From an uncultured Eubacteriaceae bacterium (lineage in GTDB: Bacteria > Bacillota > Clostridia > Eubacteriales > UBA1433): 18,987 nucleotides of DNA. The notes beneath the pieces were generated by a model, which saw only the letters and a program-made list of their open reading frames with translations, was not told where the DNA came from and made no database searches. Below, piece by piece: positions 1 to 6,164 of this stretch (the first letter of the stretch is position 1; every line of letters starts with the position of its first letter). Position numbers and translations under genes: made by a program. The stretch lies in NCBI GenBank assembly GCA_937880125.1, contig CALFLU010000032.1, positions 1 through 18,987 on the forward strand, given 5' to 3'.

Positions 1-502
1 GGTAGTAAGCACCCACCGGTGAGAGAATTACAAACATTTTATATTTGTCGGAGCGTTTTACGCCCAGTGTTGTGCCCGTCGCAATCGAAAACGGTCGAAT
101 ATACATTGCCATTCCTTCTACCGGCGGAACCCAATCTTTGTCGATGTTTACGAGTTTTTTGATGGCGTCTAAAACGAACTCACTGTCAAACTCCGGCATT
201 GCCAAACGTTCTTGTGTTTTGTTCATTCTCTCTAAGTTCATCTCCGGTCTGAACAACCGGATTTTGCCGTCAACGCCGTAAAAGGCTTTCATCCCTTCAA
301 AAACGGCCTGTCCATAATGAAAAACGAGTGCGGAAGGATCAATTAGGAATTGGCCATACTTTTTAATCTGCGCGTTAAACCACCCTTTCGAATCGTCATA
401 TTCCATAACAAACATGTGATCCGAGTAGTATTTGCAAAATCCACAATCATCCCATACGGGTTTTTCTTTCCTGTTTTTGTTTACGGTTACTTTCATGTCC
501 AT
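1..502 (-). CDS. ilvE: Branched-chain amino acid aminotransferase, N-terminal part (runs off left edge)
   Basis: PLP-dependent transaminase (class IV fold) that interconverts leucine, isoleucine and valine with their 2-oxo acids. Reading the minus strand from 502 gives an uninterrupted frame of 167 codons to the window edge. It begins MDMKVTVN and contains the family's N-terminal hallmark ALVFHYGQAVFEGMKAF near residues 58-72, followed by LFRPEMNLERMN and a YIRPFSIATG segment. These fit the long-chain (about 340-360 residue) BCAT group. The PLP lysine and the C-terminal half lie outside the window. The start at 502 is chosen because GGAAGG (complement of 511-516) sits 8 nt upstream; an in-frame Met two codons later is less well placed. 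The gene has its own promoter and is separated from glnA by a terminator. Identity is clear from motifs; the exact substrate preference is inferred. Confidence 0.9.
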   Translation of the reverse strand, partial: MDMKVTVNKNRKEKPVWDDCGFCKYYSDHMFVMEYDDSKGWFNAQIKKYGQFLIDPSALVFHYGQAVFEGMKAFYGVDGKIRLFRPEMNLERMNKTQERLAMPEFDSEFVLDAIKKLVNIDKDWVPPVEGMAMYIRPFSIATGTTLGVKRSDKYKMFVILSPVGAYY

Positions 503-542
503 AATAAAATCCTTCCTTTTCATTTCGAATAATTTTCTTATC

Positions 543-570
543 ATTATAGCATGGGAAAAATGTATTGCAA
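543..570 (-). promoter_or_regulatory. Promoter of ilvE
   Basis: On the minus strand TTGCAA (565-570), a 16-nt spacer and TATAAT (543-548), with an extended -10 TG one base upstream (TGCTATAAT). The predicted start is near 536, giving a leader of about 34 nt. No T-box or other large leader RNA fits in this space. Confidence 0.7.
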
Positions 571-620
571 GCAAAATTTTAAATATTCTGATTTTTTTAA
601 AATGTTTTACGTTTACACAA

Positions 621-667
621 CAAAAATCCCCGAAATACACCATTTTCAGTGTGCAGATCGGAGATTT
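621..667 (-). terminator. Intrinsic terminator after glnA
   Basis: On the minus strand AAATCTCCGA (658-667) pairs with TCGGGGATTT (624-633) with one G-U pair. An inner ACAC/GTGT stem lies inside the loop, and a short U run (TTTTT at 622-626) follows. It lies 23 nt past the glnA stop codon and before the ilvE promoter. Confidence 0.65.
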
Positions 668-689
668 ATTGTATTTCAATCAAAACCGA

Positions 690-2024
690 TCAAATCGAGT
701 TGAGATAGGTATCTAACTCCCATTGACTGATGCGCATGCGATAATCATCCCATTCCGTCTTTTTTGCATGGATATATTTTTCACGTGCATGCGGACCGAG
801 CACGTCCAACAAAAACTCACATTTTTCCAGCTCGCCCACAGCTTCATACAGCGTTCCCGGAAGATTTTTAATTCCTCGCTTTTCTCTTTCGGACGGGCTC
901 ATTTCGTACAAATTCGACATCTCTGCCGGTGGAGGAGTCCATTCATTTTTTATTCCCTCAAGCCCCGCTGCCAGATTTGCCGCCAGGGTCAAATACGGAT
1001 TGGCGGAAGGATCGGGATTTCTCAGCTCTATGCGCGTACTGGCTCCGCGTTTGCCCGGAACGCGAATCAGCGGACTGCGGTTTTTTAAGGACCATGCCAC
1101 ATAGACCGGTGCTTCATAGCCCATAACAAGCCGTTTGTAGGAATTGACAATGGGATTTGAAATCGCCGCCATGGGTCGGGCATACTTCAACAACCCCGCA
1201 ATGTAGTGATAAGCTTCTTTGCTCAGCTGGTTTTCGCCTGTCGGGTCAAAGAAAGCATTCTCATCTCCGCGAAACAGAGATTGGTTCACATGCATTCCTG
1301 AGCCGGCTATGCCATAGACAGGCTTTGGCATAAACGTGGCATGCAAACCATGTCGTTGTGCAATAATGCGCACAACCATCTTAAATGTCATAATATCATC
1401 CGCCGCAGTCAATGCATCGGCATATTTAAAGTCAATTTCGTGCTGGCCCGGTGCCACCTCATGGTGTGAAGCTTCAATTTCAAAACCCATTTGCTGCAGT
1501 GTGAGCACCATGTCACGACGAGCGGCCTCCCCTAAGTCCACGGGAGCCAGTGAAAAATATCCTGCTTCATCATTTGTCCTAAGGGTGGCTCTTCCACTTT
1601 CGTCCAAATGAAACAAAAAGAATTCACATTCCGGCCCCACATACATCTTATAGCCCATTTCTTCCGCTTTTTTGACTTCTTTTTTTAATATGTTTCTGGG
1701 GCATCCTTCAAAGGGTGTATCATCAGAGTTATATACATCACAAATCAACCGGGCTTCTTGTCCCACGTGCGGTTTCCAGGGATAGACTTCAAAAGTTGCA
1801 AGGTCAGGTCTTAAATACATGTCGCTTTCTTCGATTCGAACAAAGCCGTCAATGGAGGATCCGTCAAACATAATCTCATTATTCAGTGCCTTTTCCAGTT
1901 GCGAATGAGTAATAGAAAGGTTTTTGAATGTACCCAATAAATCCGTGAATTGAAGATGGATAAATTCCACGTCCAATTCGTCGGCTTTTCTCAGCACATC
2001 TTCTTTGGTATAAACGTCTTTCAT
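690..2024 (-). CDS. glnA: Glutamine synthetase, type I (GSI-alpha)
   Basis: ATP-dependent condensation of glutamate and ammonia to glutamine in the cytoplasm. The 444-residue product has the beta-grasp signature MFDGSSIDGF (52-61), the ATP-loop region KPVYGIAGSGMHVNQS (234-249), NRSPLIRVP (315-323) and RIELRNPDPSANPYL (331-345). Length and C-terminal form match the Firmicute GSI-alpha group, and no Tyr adenylylation-site region of the GSI-beta type is seen. Arg63 in GFVRIEES and Glu304 in GYEAP correspond to residues tied to feedback inhibition in Bacillus GS (established for that family). The frame is open to 2045, but the start at 2024 is preferred because GGAGG lies 5 nt upstream and inside the longer version. 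It lies downstream of rex, with its own predicted promoter and a terminator-like leader hairpin. Confidence 0.96.
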   Translation of the reverse strand: MKDVYTKEDVLRKADELDVEFIHLQFTDLLGTFKNLSITHSQLEKALNNEIMFDGSSIDGFVRIEESDMYLRPDLATFEVYPWKPHVGQEARLICDVYNSDDTPFEGCPRNILKKEVKKAEEMGYKMYVGPECEFFLFHLDESGRATLRTNDEAGYFSLAPVDLGEAARRDMVLTLQQMGFEIEASHHEVAPGQHEIDFKYADALTAADDIMTFKMVVRIIAQRHGLHATFMPKPVYGIAGSGMHVNQSLFRGDENAFFDPTGENQLSKEAYHYIAGLLKYARPMAAISNPIVNSYKRLVMGYEAPVYVAWSLKNRSPLIRVPGKRGASTRIELRNPDPSANPYLTLAANLAAGLEGIKNEWTPPPAEMSNLYEMSPSEREKRGIKNLPGTLYEAVGELEKCEFLLDVLGPHAREKYIHAKKTEWDDYRMRISQWELDTYLNSI

Positions 2025-2043
2025 AGCTGCCTCCTCTATCAAC

Positions 2044-2076
2044 AAAAAAACGTCAACAAAATAAATTTTGTTGACG
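2044..2076 (-). terminator. Terminator-like hairpin in the glnA leader (possible attenuator)
   Basis: A perfect 12-bp inverted repeat, CGTCAACAAAAT (2051-2062) and its complement (2065-2076), has a 2-nt centre. On the minus strand seven Ts (2044-2050) follow directly. It sits between the predicted glnA promoter and the glnA ribosome binding site, only about 20 nt before the ATG. It is either the rex terminator with regulated readthrough, or a glnA attenuator. An operator role for the dyad is also possible. Confidence 0.7.
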
Positions 2077-2093
2077 CCATTGTCATTTTTTTT

Positions 2094-2122
2094 AATTTAC
2101 CATTACTCGATTTTGTTGTCAA
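2094..2122 (-). promoter_or_regulatory. Predicted glnA promoter overlapping the rex stop codon
   Basis: On the minus strand a consensus -35 TTGACA (2117-2122), exactly 17 nt of spacer and -10 TAAATT (2094-2099). The -35 overlaps the TGA of rex (2119-2121). Predicted start near 2087, giving a leader of about 63 nt that contains the 2051-2076 hairpin. Confidence 0.6.
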
Positions 2123-2766
2123 GTTTTATTTTGCATCTTTTCCGACAACAAATAAGTTAATACATAAAAACTCTCATTGATTGCCACATTCTCAATGACA
2201 ATCCCCTCTGTTTGCGGCAAATCCGCCGTGGTAAAATTCCAAATCGCACGAATTCCGCCGCCGATTACTTCCTCTGCCGCACGCACACCTGAAGACTTTG
2301 GCACGCAAAGAATTGCCACATCCACTTCGTGACCACGCATGTACTCTTTTAATCGGCTGGTGTGGTAGACAGGCAGTTGTCCTTCTTTTTCCTGTGTTTT
2401 TGATGCGTCCACATCAAACATTGCAAGTATTTTGGCGTTCCCGTCTAAATTTGCAATATAATTTCGAATCGCTTTACCCAAGTTGCCCGCGCCGATAATA
2501 ATACATCGATACACTTCGTGAATCGACAAAATGTCTTCTATGGCAACAATCAACTCTGATACGTTGTAGCCGTATCCTTGTTGACCAAATCCGCCGAAGT
2601 AATTTAAATCTTGCCGTATTTGCGACGCAGTAGAACCCATGCGCAGTGACAGCTCTTTTGAAGAAATCTTTGTGACACCTTCTTCAAGCAGTTCTTTCAG
2701 ATATTTGTGATATTTTGGCAGCCGCCTGACAACGGGCATCGGTGCATTTGCCGCAAAGGTCTGCAT
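2119..2766 (-). CDS. rex: Redox-sensing transcriptional repressor Rex
   Basis: NADH/NAD+-responsive repressor of fermentation and redox genes. The 215-residue product has the standard Rex length. An N-terminal winged-helix domain (about 1-78) includes ISSKELSLRMGSTASQIRQD (34-53) and the GGFGQQGYGY segment typical of the family. It is followed by a Rossmann domain with IGAGNLG (91-97) and MFDVD (116-120), and a C-terminal helix (about 195-212) of the kind that domain-swaps in the dimer. The frame extends to 2859, but the start at 2766 is chosen because AGGAGG lies 7 nt upstream and the homologous length fits. It is divergent from the ABC-F gene. A Rex-type operator over its predicted transcription start suggests autorepression. 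Identification is firm; the regulation is inferred. Confidence 0.95.
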   Translation of the reverse strand: MQTFAANAPMPVVRRLPKYHKYLKELLEEGVTKISSKELSLRMGSTASQIRQDLNYFGGFGQQGYGYNVSELIVAIEDILSIHEVYRCIIIGAGNLGKAIRNYIANLDGNAKILAMFDVDASKTQEKEGQLPVYHTSRLKEYMRGHEVDVAILCVPKSSGVRAAEEVIGGGIRAIWNFTTADLPQTEGIVIENVAINESFYVLTYLLSEKMQNKT

Positions 2767-2867
2767 AGGTTTCCTCCTCAAATATTTTAAAATCTTTTCT
2801 TTTTCCGTGATTTTATACAAAAAACAACGCAATTTATATATAATATAAAAAGCATACATCCGCTACA

Positions 2868-2885
2868 TTGTTTTATATTTAACAA
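2868..2885. promoter_or_regulatory. Putative Rex operator between rex and the ABC-F gene
   Basis: The 18-bp site TTGTTTTATATTTAACAA matches the known Rex consensus TTGTTAANNNNTTAACAA at 12 of 14 defined positions; only the two As of the left half-site differ. It covers the predicted rex transcription start (near 2884) and overlaps the -35 region of the weaker opposing promoter, as expected for autorepression. Confidence 0.7.
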
Positions 2886-2898
2886 TTTGTATTATAAT
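2868..2898 (+). promoter_or_regulatory. Possible promoter of the ABC-F gene
   Basis: On the plus strand TATAAT (2893-2898), which shares its AT core with the opposing rex -10. The best upstream -35-like hexamer is TTGTTT (2868-2873) with a long 19-nt spacer. The -35 therefore falls in the Rex-type operator. Weak by sequence, but no better candidate is present before 2942. Confidence 0.35.
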
Positions 2899-2919
2899 AG
2901 CAAAACGTAATGTTGTAAA
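2891..2919 (-). promoter_or_regulatory. Promoter of rex
   Basis: On the minus strand TTTACA (2914-2919), 17-nt spacer and a perfect TATAAT (2891-2896). Transcription is predicted to begin near 2884, inside the Rex-type operator, giving a leader of about 118 nt before the rex ATG in which I see no riboswitch-like fold. Confidence 0.75.
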
Positions 2920-2941
2920 TAAAAATTTAAGGATTCGCGCT

Positions 2942-4846
2942 ATGTTGATTACGGCAAGCAATTTATCATTTTCATACGGTGCCGAGGACATTTTGCATAA
3001 TGTCTCTTTTTCTGTACGCGAAAACGAAAAAATAGGCATTGTAGGCAGAAACGGCACTGGCAAGACAACGTTGTTTTCACTGATTGCAAGCCGACTTTCT
3101 CCGACTTCAGGCACGCTGACACTGCCCAATCAAATCAAAATCGGACTTCTTTCACAAATGCCGCTGTTGGATATGGACCTAAATGCCTACGACAATTTGC
3201 TGTCCGTTTTTAGGCCTTTGTGCGACATGGAACTTGCCTTGCAGGATATGCAACAAAAAATAGCCGCTTTGGCAACACCTGCAGAGCACACCGACAAATT
3301 GTTGGAAAATTATGCGCACTTAATGGAAGCCTACGAAGAGAAGGGTGGTTACAGCTATCATTCATGGATTCGAGGAATATTAAACGGATTCGGGTTTTCG
3401 CAAGAGGAACTTGTGCGCCCTGTCAGCACCTTTAGCGGCGGACAGCAAAACAAGGTGGCTTTTGCCAAACTCCTGTTGGAAAAACCCGATTTGCTGCTTC
3501 TTGACGAACCCACAAATTTCTTTGATATCTCCTCCATTGCCTGGATGGAAAACTATTTAAAAGACTATGCAGGCACGGTTTTAATCATCTCTCATGACCG
3601 ATATTTTTTAGACAGCATTGCCGAAAAAATTTTCGAAATCGAAAACCGTCAACTCTACGCCTACAAGGGCGGCTACACCGAATATACCAAGCAAAAGGCG
3701 CAGCGACAAGCAGAGGAGCAGGCGCACTATGCGCAACAACAAAAAGAAATCGCGCGACAAGAGGAAATCATTGCACGTTTTCGGCAATTCAACCGAGAAA
3801 AAAGCATTCAGCAAGCTGAGAGTCGACAAAAGGCATTGAACAAAATGCAGCGTCTTCAAAAACCAAACGCACCGGCGCGCAACGTGCACATTGCCCTTCC
3901 CCCACCGCCGCGTTCCGGAAAAGTTGTATTGGAACTAAACAACCTTTCAAAATCCTTTGATGACCGACAAATTATCCGCGATTTTTCACACACTGTCTAT
4001 CGCGGCCAAAAGGTAGGAATTTTCGGCGCAAACGGAATTGGCAAGTCCACGTTGCTGCGTATTATCAGCGGGCTGGACAATTCTTTTTCAGGCGAAGTCA
4101 ATATAGGCTATCATGTAAAAACCGCCTTTTATGAGCAACTTTTTTCTTTTCAACATGAAACCGTTTTGGATGAAATATTGTTCCTTGAAGATCATTCCTT
4201 TACCCTGGACGAAGCACGCAGCTATCTTGCGAGTTTTCTCTTCACCGCAGAGGATGTTTATAAACCGATTTCTGTGTTGTCGGGCGGAGAAAAGAGTAGG
4301 CTGAGTCTGCTGAAAACGCTGCTGAAAAAAGCCAATCTTTTGCTTCTTGATGAGCCCACCAATCATTTGGATATCTCTTCCATGGACGCTTTGGAAAAAG
4401 CGTTGAATGCCTACGCAGGCACGTTGGTAATGGTCTCTCACGATCGATATTTTCTGAACAATGTCTGCGACAACCTGCTTGTTTTTGAAGACAATACTCT
4501 TCGCGCCTATGACGGCAATTATACCTACTACCTTCAGCGCAAGGCAGAAAAAGCAGCTTTATCTAGCAACGAACGAACTTATGAAAAAAAAGAGCGACGA
4601 CCAAGAGCCTCGCAAGACAATATCAAGAAAAAAACACAAAAAGAATTGGCAGGCCTGGAAAGCGAAATTCACGAATTGGAAAATGCGATTGCCCAAATGG
4701 AGGAGCAGATGTGCGCACCTGATTTTTACCAAACCCCAAACAGTGCTCAAATCCTTGCAGCTTATACCCGGGCTAAAGAGGCATTGGACACCTGTGAGGA
4801 CAAGTGGTTTGGTTTGGCCGAAACGCTAACAGAAACGGATGTCTAA
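2942..4846 (+). CDS. ABC-F family ATPase (ribosome-associated type)
   Basis: Soluble protein with two ATP-binding cassettes and no membrane segments, the ABC-F layout whose members act on the ribosome in translation or antibiotic protection. Cassette 1 has Walker A GRNGTGKTT (35-43), signature FSGGQQ (164-169) and Walker B LLLLDEP (184-190). A charged Gln/Glu/Arg-rich linker of about 70 residues follows, then cassette 2 with GANGIGKST, LSGGEKSR and LLLLDEPTNHLD. The C-terminus (about 555-634) is charged and coiled-coil-like, as in Uup/YdiF-type members. The 634-residue length fits. The start is supported by AAGGA 8 nt upstream. Oddity: cassette 1 reads DEPTNFFD where the usual ABC-F motif is DEPTNHLD; cassette 2 is canonical. 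Whether it protects against an antibiotic or has a housekeeping role cannot be told from sequence. It ends in a strong terminator. Confidence 0.92.
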   Translation: MLITASNLSFSYGAEDILHNVSFSVRENEKIGIVGRNGTGKTTLFSLIASRLSPTSGTLTLPNQIKIGLLSQMPLLDMDLNAYDNLLSVFRPLCDMELALQDMQQKIAALATPAEHTDKLLENYAHLMEAYEEKGGYSYHSWIRGILNGFGFSQEELVRPVSTFSGGQQNKVAFAKLLLEKPDLLLLDEPTNFFDISSIAWMENYLKDYAGTVLIISHDRYFLDSIAEKIFEIENRQLYAYKGGYTEYTKQKAQRQAEEQAHYAQQQKEIARQEEIIARFRQFNREKSIQQAESRQKALNKMQRLQKPNAPARNVHIALPPPPRSGKVVLELNNLSKSFDDRQIIRDFSHTVYRGQKVGIFGANGIGKSTLLRIISGLDNSFSGEVNIGYHVKTAFYEQLFSFQHETVLDEILFLEDHSFTLDEARSYLASFLFTAEDVYKPISVLSGGEKSRLSLLKTLLKKANLLLLDEPTNHLDISSMDALEKALNAYAGTLVMVSHDRYFLNNVCDNLLVFEDNTLRAYDGNYTYYLQRKAEKAALSSNERTYEKKERRPRASQDNIKKKTQKELAGLESEIHELENAIAQMEEQMCAPDFYQTPNSAQILAAYTRAKEALDTCEDKWFGLAETLTETDV

Positions 4847-4875
4847 AAAAAACCGCTCTTTGAGCGGTTTTTTTT
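4845..4875. terminator. Bidirectional terminator between the convergent ABC-F and LCP genes
   Basis: AACCGCTC (4851-4858), TTT loop and GAGCGGTT (4862-4869), followed by a T run on the plus strand. The A run from 4845 gives a U tract on the minus strand as well. It follows the ABC-F stop directly and lies about 65 nt past the end of the minus-strand LCP gene. Confidence 0.9.
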
Positions 4876-4935
4876 ATTATATACAATAAAATTTTTATCT
4901 GTCTAGGCTATCCTTGTTCTTATGTCGGCCTATAA

Positions 4936-6099
4936 TCAATTGCCGATTACTGCAGGTTCTTGCGGCCAGGCTTTTGCATCGATGCCAAACAATTCCTTAA
5001 TCAATGTAACACGTCTGGATTGACTGATAATCCACATCGACAAACCATCTCTGCTGCCATAAGTTCCGGGGAAAGTATAGGTTTTGATATTTTCCGCTTT
5101 AACATCTTTGATGCCCGCTGCCAGAGCGACAATTTTATCAAATTCCATATTTGTAAAGATATCATCTTTCAAGGAATTATAGATCTTAGGAACCGACATG
5201 AGCTTATTTGATTCCTTAAATTGCTCAAACAATGTTTTCAGTAATTTTTGCTGCATGCCCACTCGCGCAATGTCGTCTCCGGAATTTTCTCTGTCACGCG
5301 CAAAAAACAGGAAATGATATCCGTCCAAGACTTGTTCCCCCTTGGGAATCATAATTTTGCCTTTGTAATACAAATTATAGGGTACGTCATATTTTACGCC
5401 GCCCATGGCATCTACGATGTCAATCACCGTATCCATGTCAACGCCAACATAATAGTCTATGGGCACACCGCCGAAAAGCGCGCTGACGGTTTGTTGCAGG
5501 CAATCTACCCCTTTATCAAAAACCGTACCGGTTTTGCCGTAGATTGAGCCATAGTACATTGTGGCATTGATTTTCGTTTTGCTGCGATTGCCGTACAAGG
5601 GCACATAGGTATCTCGCGGTATTGATGTCATTGTAATGCTTTGTTTTTCCAAGTTAATGCTCGTCAGCACAATGGTATCGGGACGGTAGATACTGCCAAA
5701 CTTTCCGCTTTCTTCCCTGCCTTCATCTCTGTCCACACCAAACACCAATATATTAATTGTATTTTTATCAAAGTGTTCTGATGCACTCAGTCCCTTTGAC
5801 GCATTGACTTTATTGAGGAATTTGTCTTCTGTGCGGGCTGCTACCTTGCCTCCGGCCAGTTTATTGAAATATCCTATCCCCACCACGGCAAAAACGCCTA
5901 ACAGCAGCACCACCGTGAGCAATCGCTTAAACCATTTTCGTTGCAACAACGGTACTTTTCTTTTCCTTCTTGCACGTGCTCTTGCATCCTCTGCCCCACC
6001 CTGTTGTCTTTGTGGCGCATAGCGTACCGTCTTGCCGGCTGCGCTTTGTCGGTCTGCTTTTTCAGTTTCAGACATATTTTCTTCGTAATAATCTTTCAT
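4936..6099 (-). CDS. LytR-CpsA-Psr (LCP) family protein
   Basis: Membrane-anchored phosphotransferase family that attaches anionic glycopolymers (teichoic acid or capsule) from lipid carriers to peptidoglycan outside the cell. The 387-residue product has a basic, Gln/Arg-rich cytoplasmic tail (1-58), one transmembrane helix (about 59-80) and an extracellular LCP domain (about 112-295). Visible motifs are NILVFGVDRD (116-125), YRPDTIVLTSI (138-148), the SIPRDTYV motif (159-166) with its Arg-Asp pair, KINATMYYG (176-184) and FFARDRENSGDDIARVGMQQ (265-284), which corresponds to the polyprenyl-phosphate-binding Arg region. The start at 6099 has only a weak upstream purine run; a second Met eight codons in is possible. 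It has its own extended -10 promoter and appears monocistronic. Family assignment is firm; the glycopolymer is unknown. Confidence 0.9.
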   Translation of the reverse strand: MKDYYEENMSETEKADRQSAAGKTVRYAPQRQQGGAEDARARARRKRKVPLLQRKWFKRLLTVVLLLGVFAVVGIGYFNKLAGGKVAARTEDKFLNKVNASKGLSASEHFDKNTINILVFGVDRDEGREESGKFGSIYRPDTIVLTSINLEKQSITMTSIPRDTYVPLYGNRSKTKINATMYYGSIYGKTGTVFDKGVDCLQQTVSALFGGVPIDYYVGVDMDTVIDIVDAMGGVKYDVPYNLYYKGKIMIPKGEQVLDGYHFLFFARDRENSGDDIARVGMQQKLLKTLFEQFKESNKLMSVPKIYNSLKDDIFTNMEFDKIVALAAGIKDVKAENIKTYTFPGTYGSRDGLSMWIISQSRRVTLIKELFGIDAKAWPQEPAVIGN

Positions 6100-6132
6100 A
6101 AATACTATTCACTTCCCTAAAATGACTTAGCC

Positions 6133-6161
6133 ATTATATCACAGTTTTCAAAAGATGCCAT
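6133..6161 (-). promoter_or_regulatory. Promoter of the LCP gene
   Basis: On the minus strand ATGGCA (6156-6161), 17-nt spacer and TATAAT (6133-6138) with the extended -10 TG (TGATATAAT). The -35 lies just before the hydratase stop codon, so no terminator separates the two genes and readthrough is possible. Confidence 0.7.
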
Positions 6162-6164
6162 TAT

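Noticed and set aside
2051..2076. GlnR/TnrA or Rex operator at the glnA dyad
   Set aside because: It does not match TGTNAN7TNACA or the 18-bp Rex consensus, and the following T7 fits a terminator-type hairpin better.
2051..2076. ANTAR-type tandem hairpin in the glnA leader
   Set aside because: Only one hairpin is present and the six-base loop possible after fraying (ATTTAT) lacks G at position 4.
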